Shown here piece after piece: positions 1-5,154 of a DNA stretch of 9,461 nucleotides. The position numbers and the translations under genes are program-made. The stretch's first letter is position 1, and each line of letters starts with the position of its first letter. Origin of the DNA: Paraglaciecola arctica (GTDB lineage Bacteria > Pseudomonadota > Gammaproteobacteria > Enterobacterales > Alteromonadaceae); contig QIJM01000209.1 of assembly GCA_003232445.1 (NCBI GenBank), forward strand, positions 1 through 9,461, written 5' to 3'. The notes beneath the pieces are model-generated. The model was not told the origin of the DNA and made no database searches. It saw nothing but the letters and a program-made list of their open reading frames with translations.

Positions 1-2
1 TT

Positions 3-56
3 TTTTTACCTGAACATGCTCTGGTTGATGCAGGTATTAAGCCCAATAAGGATTTT
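3..56 (+). pseudogene. Possible remnant of a PhnD-like phosphonate-binding protein, in frame with the next gene
   Basis: The 18 codons before the ATG at 57 are open in the same frame and read FLPEHALVDAGIKPNKDF. This resembles the mid-domain motif of PhnD-type periplasmic phosphate/phosphonate-binding proteins, where a hydrophobic LxP stretch is followed by an A/xGI-x-P-x-KDF segment. In an intact family member a GSHD/GTHE-type segment would follow within about ten residues. Here the frame instead runs straight into the signal peptide of the next gene. What is seen is the open frame and the motif-like string. The family assignment is from memory on a very short stretch. The open frame could also be chance, or the downstream protein could start before the window. 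Confidence 0.3.
48..52 (+). promoter_or_regulatory. Ribosome binding site for the propeller-GGDEF gene
   Basis: AAGGA lies 4 bases before the ATG at 57. It is a good but slightly close Shine-Dalgarno sequence and supports 57 as a start over the in-frame ATG at 75. The site lies inside the upstream PhnD-like open stretch, so the two readings share these bases. Confidence 0.5.
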
Positions 57-3000
57 ATGTTGTATTTAGTGAGAATGATTAGCGCTGTGGCTTTATGTCT
101 GCTGAGTTATATTACTTTAGCTGAAGATACAAACTACAAGATAGAGCTTCTAAACGAAGACGACGGGTTTGTCTCTTCCCATATATATTCCATCCTTCAA
201 GACCATCAAGGTTTCCTTTGGTTAGGAACCGCTGAAAATGGCCTTATGATCTATAATGGTAAGAAAGTCAATGTGCTTGAAAATGACATTGGCAACCCTT
301 CTTCCTTATCGCACAACAATGCCGGAAATCTCCTCTTAGAAAAAAGCGGCGCCATTTGGGTTGGCACCTGGGGTGGAGGCGCTAGTCGTTACGATCCTAA
401 AACCAATATTTTCCAACACTTCAAAAACGATCCGGCTAACGATGCCAGTATAAGCTCTAACAGAGTACAGTCTATGCATCAGGATGTTCAAGGTACTCTG
501 TGGTTCGGTACTTATGCTGACGGATTAAATCGACAGAGCGAAGACAGCGCCGTTTTTGAACGCTTCCAACACGACGAAACTAATGAAACCACTGTTTCCA
601 ACAATCGCATTTGGGCTATTCGAGATGCTGGCCCAAATTCACTCTGGGTAGGCACGTCTTATGGCCTTAACTTATATGATAAAAAAACAAAGGAGTTTAA
701 AGTTTACATACCCGCTCCTGAAAGCTTGGCCACCTCGGATAAGAATCAAATACGTCACATATTGCAATCGAAGCAAGGTGAGCTTTACGTTGGCACAGCC
801 CGTGGCGTTTTAATATTCAACCCGCAGGAAGAAACCTTTCGGGAGATAAAAGGAACAGATCAAAACCTATTAGGAAGAATTTATTCCTTAATCGAAGACC
901 GCAGTGGACTAATTTGGGTGGCTTCCGATCTTGGTTTATTTCAGCTTATGCTTGGGCAGAAAACGTTTTCCCGTGTTGAGATGCCGAACGAGGGCGCTAT
1001 ACGCATTGTTTTCCAAGACAAACAAGACATAGTCTGGGCAACATCAGAGACTTATGGTATTTACAAAATCACTCAAAATAGAAACTTCTTCGAGTTGAAC
1101 AGTAACAAGTTTGAATCGCCGAACGGTTTAATAAGCGATTCCGATGGTAATCTAATTATAGCTACCGTAGACAGCAAGTTGTATCGAGTACAAAAAGGCA
1201 CAAAAACGATAACCGAGCTCAGTCCGGATGTTTTTTCTTTGCTACCTATTGATTCCACGGCTAGAAAAAATGCCAAGCGAATGCGGAGTTATAAACCGGT
1301 ACTTCATCAAACCACAGATTCAACGCTTTGGTTTGCGCAGCAATCGGCGCTAATAAGATACAACATTGATACCGGTACGGCTACTGAAGTTAAACACTCC
1401 GGCATTGAGGAAGTGCTGGCAATCAATAGCACAGCCGATGGGCGAATTTGGGTGGGCACCTTTAAAAACGGACTGTATGTGTATGATGCACTGAAGGAAG
1501 AGTTTGAACACCTAATGCCCGAGCTAGGCAACCCCTTTAGCTTAAGCCACATAGAAGTGCTTTTTCTGTATCGTGACAAACAAAATCGCCTGTGGGTAGG
1601 TACAGGCGCGGGGCTTAATCTTTGGGATGATACTAAAAAACAATTTTACATTTTTAAAGAACGGACTGAAGACGAGACCAGTATATTAGGCAATATCATA
1701 CAAGCCATCTATCAAACCAGTGATGGCGTTATATGGGTGGGCACTACAAAAGGTCTTAATCGACTGGACGAAAAAACCAACAAATTTCAACGATTCACCG
1801 CACAAGATGGCCAGATTAGCGGCCTAATTAAAAGCATTTCGGATGATGAAGACGGTAACTTGTGGTTGGCCACCAGTAAGGGCCTTACCAAACTAAACCC
1901 GAAAACCAATGAAATATGGAATTATAATCAAGACGACGGTTTGTTAGGGAATAAATACTATACCGACGGATTGGTCAAAACGGGTGATGGTCACCTTTAT
2001 ATTAGCGGCCCTCGAGGTATTGACTATTTCAATCCTTTGCAAATTAAGCATGTAGAGAATAATGCCCAAGTAGTGTTAACCGAGTTTCGAAAAATGGGCT
2101 CGATCACATTACTGGATAAGCCTTTTTCCTATGTAGAGGATATTTTTATTTCTTATCACGAAAACCTCTTCTCTCTTGAATTTTCGTCTCTGGATTTATA
2201 CGCTCCACAACAAAATAAATATGCCTATATGCTTGAAGGCTTTGACAATGAATGGGTTTACATAGGCAGTAAAAACACAGCTTCCTATATGAACCTTGAT
2301 GGCGGCACTTATCTTTTTAGGGTGAGAACATCCCGCGGCGATGACGAGTGGACCGACAGCGAACTTGCAATTCGTATCACAGTCACTCCGCCACCTTGGA
2401 AAACCTGGTGGGCTTATTGTTTATATGTTTTAGCGATTACTTTTTGTTTGTTCCTCTACGTGAGATATAGAACTCATGCCCAAAATGCAGAAATTCATCA
2501 GCAAAAATTGTTTGTGGAAGCCTTGGAACAGCAAGTCTCCCAAAAAACGATCTCCTTAACAGAAAAAACTGCGGCTCTAGAAGCATCCAATATAGAACTT
2601 GAACAATTAACTTACACCGATGCGCTCTCTGGTTTGTATAACCGGCGCTATTTCGATCGGCAGTTACTTAAGGAAATTACTCGGCATAAACGACAAAAAG
2701 AATCGCTGACGCTAATTATTTGCGATATAGATTTTTTTAAATTATACAACGACCAATATGGGCACATTGTTGGTGATCGATGTATACAAAAAGTGTCGGA
2801 GTGTATGGGAAACATTATTAATCGCTCGTCAGACTCAATTTGTCGGTATGGTGGTGAAGAATTTGCACTCATCTTGCCAAACACTAATGTCAAAGAAGCC
2901 ATTCAGGTGGTTGATAAAATCATGAAGGCCTTAGCTTTATTAAGGATTAAACACGACACATCTCCTGCCGATGACTTGGTCACTATGAGTTATGGTATTT

Positions 3001-3131
3001 ATTCTGTTATTCCAGGGCTTGATATCTCGCCTGAGCGTATGATTGAGTCTGCGGATAAAGCCTTGTATGCCAGTAAGGATTCTGGCCGAAATTGCTTTAC
3101 GGTGGCTGGTGTGGGATCACCAATCCCTTGA
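57..3131 (+). CDS. Membrane-anchored diguanylate cyclase with periplasmic two-component-regulator propeller and Y_Y_Y domain
   Basis: The 1024-residue protein should make c-di-GMP from two GTP in the cytoplasm in response to a periplasmic ligand. Residues 1-22 form a signal peptide with likely cleavage at TLA|ED. Fourteen propeller (Reg_prop) repeats, each with a core such as LWVGT or IWVGT, start near residues 54, 100, 148, 196, 243, 286, 326, 366, 424, 464, 512, 559, 602 and 647. That number fits two seven-bladed propellers. A Y_Y_Y domain (about 672-780, with LEGFDNEW) follows, then one transmembrane helix (about 785-805), a coiled coil (about 815-845) and a GGDEF domain. The active site is GGEEF at 932-936 and the metal-binding aspartate is D890 in DIDFF. 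An I-site RSSD at 923-926 sits exactly five residues before GGEEF, so product inhibition is expected. The sensor part is that of hybrid two-component systems, here joined to a cyclase. The start at 57 has an AAGGA site, but the frame is open further upstream. The ligand is unknown. Confidence 0.93.
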   Translation: MLYLVRMISAVALCLLSYITLAEDTNYKIELLNEDDGFVSSHIYSILQDHQGFLWLGTAENGLMIYNGKKVNVLENDIGNPSSLSHNNAGNLLLEKSGAIWVGTWGGGASRYDPKTNIFQHFKNDPANDASISSNRVQSMHQDVQGTLWFGTYADGLNRQSEDSAVFERFQHDETNETTVSNNRIWAIRDAGPNSLWVGTSYGLNLYDKKTKEFKVYIPAPESLATSDKNQIRHILQSKQGELYVGTARGVLIFNPQEETFREIKGTDQNLLGRIYSLIEDRSGLIWVASDLGLFQLMLGQKTFSRVEMPNEGAIRIVFQDKQDIVWATSETYGIYKITQNRNFFELNSNKFESPNGLISDSDGNLIIATVDSKLYRVQKGTKTITELSPDVFSLLPIDSTARKNAKRMRSYKPVLHQTTDSTLWFAQQSALIRYNIDTGTATEVKHSGIEEVLAINSTADGRIWVGTFKNGLYVYDALKEEFEHLMPELGNPFSLSHIEVLFLYRDKQNRLWVGTGAGLNLWDDTKKQFYIFKERTEDETSILGNIIQAIYQTSDGVIWVGTTKGLNRLDEKTNKFQRFTAQDGQISGLIKSISDDEDGNLWLATSKGLTKLNPKTNEIWNYNQDDGLLGNKYYTDGLVKTGDGHLYISGPRGIDYFNPLQIKHVENNAQVVLTEFRKMGSITLLDKPFSYVEDIFISYHENLFSLEFSSLDLYAPQQNKYAYMLEGFDNEWVYIGSKNTASYMNLDGGTYLFRVRTSRGDDEWTDSELAIRITVTPPPWKTWWAYCLYVLAITFCLFLYVRYRTHAQNAEIHQQKLFVEALEQQVSQKTISLTEKTAALEASNIELEQLTYTDALSGLYNRRYFDRQLLKEITRHKRQKESLTLIICDIDFFKLYNDQYGHIVGDRCIQKVSECMGNIINRSSDSICRYGGEEFALILPNTNVKEAIQVVDKIMKALALLRIKHDTSPADDLVTMSYGIYSVIPGLDISPERMIESADKALYASKDSGRNCFTVAGVGSPIP

Positions 3132-3242
3132 GTGCCACCTATTTAAGTCTGTCGACCAAACAGTTTAATATTGAGGATTACCTACTACACCTAATCAATA
3201 TTATAAGAGCCTCAGCTACAAGCTCCTTTATGTAAATTTAAG

Positions 3243-3259
3243 TAGCACTGACTGTGCTA
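3243..3259. terminator. Weak hairpin between convergent genes
   Basis: TAGCAC and GTGCTA form a perfect 6-bp stem around a 5-base loop (TGACT), in the 176-base gap between the tail-to-tail ends of the diguanylate cyclase and the sugar dehydrogenase. No T-run follows on either strand, so it is at best a weak bidirectional terminator or an RNA 3'-end structure. I saw no better terminator in the gap. Confidence 0.3.
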
Positions 3260-3307
3260 TATGAACATCAAAGAAGCCACAACTAAAGTCCATACATCGA
3301 GTTCAGC

Positions 3308-4392
3308 TTATTTACTAGGCACTATTTTAAATATCCCAGCGCCATCAGTGGCCACATAAATATACCCATCTGCTCCCTGTTTCACATTGCGTACTCGGCC
3401 TATTCCGGGGAACAAAATTTCTTGACTGAGTACTTTGTCGCCATTTAATTCAAGTGCTACTAGGTAGGCAAACTTTAATGAACCCACTATGACTTTGCCT
3501 TTCCAGTCAGGGTAGACATCACTAGTAACAAAGGTCATGCCTGATGGCGCAATTGAAGGTACCCAATACCAAGCAGGTTGCTGCATGCCTTCTTTTTCAG
3601 TCAGGTCAGTAAAAGACGAGCCGCTATAATTGACTCCGTAGCTGACCACGGGCCAGCCATAATTTGCACTTGCTTGGATGATATTGATTTCATCACCGCC
3701 TTTAGGCCCGTGTTCGTGAGTCCAAATATCGCCTGTTACTGGATGCATTGCCATACCTTGGGGATTGCGATGGCCGTATGAATAAATAGAAGGGTTAGCG
3801 TTTTTCTGGTCAACAAATGGATTATCTTCTGGAATACTGCCATCGCTGTTAATTCTATGGATTTTACCTGCGTCTCGGTCTAAGCGTTGTGGATTAACGT
3901 CACGATTTCCTCTATCACCGCTGGAAATATACAATGGCCTTTAGTGGTGTTGGGGGCACCTTCAAAAATAATGGTTTGTTCGGTCAATTTAAAATCTTGT
4001 AATTTAGCGCGCATAACTGATGTATGAGCACCTTCACCTGCACCTTCTAAACCGGAATAAGAAAAGTATATGAGCTTATTCTGGTCATAGTTTGGATCGA
4101 CTGCAACATCTAACAGACCGCCTTGACCTTGTGCCCTAAGCTCGGGTAATCCTGCGATTTTTTCGCTCAATAGTTTGCCATTGCTGATGATCCTCAGCTC
4201 GCCCTTACGGTCAGAAACAAGTATGGTTTTCTTGTCTAGCCAAGCCATACCCCAAGGGATATCTATTCCCTTAGTGACTAGCTGGTATTCGTAAGTACTA
4301 TCTGAGAGTGGAATTTTTGGTTGCTGGGCACAGACTGAGCCAGTTAACACAACACAACACATGATGCCCAATAGGCGCGTTATTATTACCAT
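3308..4392 (-). pseudogene. Broken PQQ-dependent aldose/sorbosone-type sugar dehydrogenase (YliI/Asd-like)
   Basis: Intact relatives are periplasmic six-bladed propeller enzymes of about 370 residues that oxidise sugars with PQQ and calcium. The first part (4392 down to about 3937) reads a signal peptide with likely cleavage at VCA|QQ, then GIDIPWGMAWL, GQGGLLDVAVDP and NTTKGH. The second part (about 3934 to the TAA at 3308-3310) is in another frame and reads YISSGDRGNRDVNPQRLDRD, GHRNPQGMAMHP, EHGPKGGDEINI and PSIAPSGM, all typical of the family. At 3932-3937 the frames switch directly from KGH to LYISSG. The usual HFGSR...GY segment, about 13 residues or 40 bases, is absent, so this is a deletion with frameshift and not a single-base slip. 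By alignment from memory with soluble glucose dehydrogenase, the lost segment contains the catalytic base (His144 there). No stop or decay is seen elsewhere, so inactivation looks recent. The start at 4392 is supported by AAGGGG six bases upstream. The loss of function is inferred. Confidence 0.85.
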
Positions 4393-4398
4393 TATTGA

Positions 4399-4404
4399 CC
4401 CCTT
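4399..4404 (-). promoter_or_regulatory. Ribosome binding site of the sugar dehydrogenase pseudogene
   Basis: On the minus strand AAGGGG lies 6 bases before the ATG at 4392. It is a strong site and supports that start. It is still intact although the reading frame behind it is broken. Confidence 0.55.
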
Positions 4405-4449
4405 CTGTAAAAACGTTACTAAACATAAATAATACCATTTTGAATGCGT

Positions 4450-4477
4450 ATATTAGATCAACCATGTGAGGTTGTAA
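4450..4477 (-). promoter_or_regulatory. Candidate promoter of the sugar dehydrogenase pseudogene
   Basis: On the minus strand a -35-like TTACAA (4477-4472) and a -10-like TAATAT (4455-4450) are 16 bases apart. This would give a leader of about 50 bases to the ATG at 4392. Both hexamers are imperfect and the surrounding DNA is AT-rich, so a chance match is quite possible. Confidence 0.25.
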
Positions 4478-4551
4478 TGTTTATAGACAATTAAAAAATC
4501 ACCTTGTTTAAATAAAAAATGCGAATTCACCTAGATTTGTTAGTTAAATAG

Positions 4552-4579
4552 TTGTTCACACAACATTAATAGTTATAAT
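4552..4579 (+). promoter_or_regulatory. Candidate sigma-70 promoter of the cytochrome c5 gene
   Basis: A perfect -10 hexamer TATAAT (4574-4579) follows a -35-like TTGTTC (4552-4557) with a 16-base spacer. It lies about 47 bases before the GTG start, giving a leader of roughly 40 bases. A short inverted repeat, GTTGT-tcac-ACAAC (4551-4564), covers the -35 element and could be an operator. Confidence 0.5.
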
Positions 4580-4626
4580 CTGCCTCAGTTTTTTTAAGGT
4601 AAACAAAGCCTGATTTGGGGAATATT

Positions 4627-5022
4627 GTGAAATTTAAAGCCTTTTTATGTATCTGTATAGGTGTTTTTAGCGTTTTGGTAGTACAAGCACAAGAAATGAG
4701 TGAAGACGATATTAAGGCTCGCATTCAGCCTATTGGTAAAGTACATATAGCCGGTACAAAAGTGGAAGTAGCATCTTCAGGACCTAGATCAGGTTCAGAT
4801 ATTTATGCAAAATCTTGTATTGCATGTCACAGTGTGGGTGTTTTAAATGCACCTAAATTGCAAGATGCGGCAGATTGGTCTCCTCTTTTAGAGAACGGCT
4901 TTGATACAGTATGGCAAAATGCAATCAATGGTATACGCGGCATGCCACCAATGGGTACTTGCGGCGATTGTTCAGATGATGACATTAAAGCTGCAATTGA
5001 ATATATGATTGAAGGTATCTAG
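4627..5022 (+). CDS. Periplasmic cytochrome c5 family protein
   Basis: The 131-residue precursor encodes a small class I c-type cytochrome that carries electrons in the periplasm. Residues 1-21 form a signal peptide with likely cleavage at VQA|QE. The mature part has a family-like IKARIQPIGKVHIAG lead-in, then the haem site CIACH at 64-68 with H68 as proximal ligand. The distal ligand is M106 in GMPPMG. The cysteine pair C112/C115 in TCGDCSDDDIKAAIEYM is the hallmark of cytochrome c5. All key residues are present and the length is normal. GTG at 4627 is chosen because it begins the basic MKFK start of the signal peptide and has GGGGA about 5 bases upstream; a TTG at 4615 would add four residues. 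The gene appears monocistronic, with its own promoter and terminator. It is divergent from a broken PQQ sugar dehydrogenase, a class of enzyme that can pass electrons to a cytochrome, but a partnership is only inferred. Confidence 0.9.
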   Translation: MKFKAFLCICIGVFSVLVVQAQEMSEDDIKARIQPIGKVHIAGTKVEVASSGPRSGSDIYAKSCIACHSVGVLNAPKLQDAADWSPLLENGFDTVWQNAINGIRGMPPMGTCGDCSDDDIKAAIEYMIEGI

Positions 5023-5056
5023 GTTTAAAAAAATAACTGCAACCTTGTTGTAAATT

Positions 5057-5081
5057 AGACCACTCTTAGGGTGGTCTTTTT
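5057..5081 (+). terminator. Rho-independent terminator of the cytochrome c5 gene
   Basis: AGACCAC and GTGGTCT form a perfect 7-bp stem with a 7-base loop, followed by a run of five T's (5077-5081). It lies 35 bases after the cytochrome stop. It separates the cytochrome from the downstream GAF-GGDEF-EAL gene, so the latter needs its own promoter. Confidence 0.85.
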
Positions 5082-5107
5082 GATCTGAATAGTTTACTTT
5101 TGATGGC

Positions 5108-5135
5108 TTGATTTCTGCGCTTACTTCAATATAGA
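5108..5135 (+). promoter_or_regulatory. Candidate promoter of the GAF-GGDEF-EAL gene
   Basis: A -35-like TTGATT (5108-5113) and a -10-like TATAGA (5130-5135) are 16 bases apart. Transcription would begin near 5142, only about 13 bases before the ATG at 5155. This fits the lack of a well-placed Shine-Dalgarno sequence there and would make the mRNA nearly leaderless. Both hexamers match in only four of six positions. Confidence 0.3.
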
Positions 5136-5154
5136 AGAACAATCAACTTTGCCA

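Noticed and set aside
1073..1579. Two minus-strand open frames (1073-1276 and 1307-1579)
   Set aside because: They lie wholly inside the propeller repeats of the diguanylate cyclase, have no recognisable product, and the plus-strand frame is clearly coding throughout.
2648..2902. Minus-strand open frame of 84 codons
   Set aside because: It is antisense to the GGEEF domain, whose motifs prove the plus strand is coding.
3132..3307. Small gene or RNA in the gap after the diguanylate cyclase
   Set aside because: Only a 6-bp hairpin is seen; no open frame with a ribosome binding site and no promoter-plus-terminator pair.
3578..3781. Plus-strand open frame of 67 codons
   Set aside because: It is antisense to conserved motifs (RNPQG, HEHGPKGGDE) of the sugar dehydrogenase pseudogene.
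3880..3934. The two sugar dehydrogenase frames as two overlapping real genes
   Set aside because: The second frame begins mid-domain at a TTG with no ribosome binding site, and the two halves together make one family member minus a short segment.
4320..4392. Lipoprotein signal in the sugar dehydrogenase
   Set aside because: The residues before the cysteine are G-S-V-C, which does not fit a lipobox; VCA|QQ is a better ordinary signal peptidase site.
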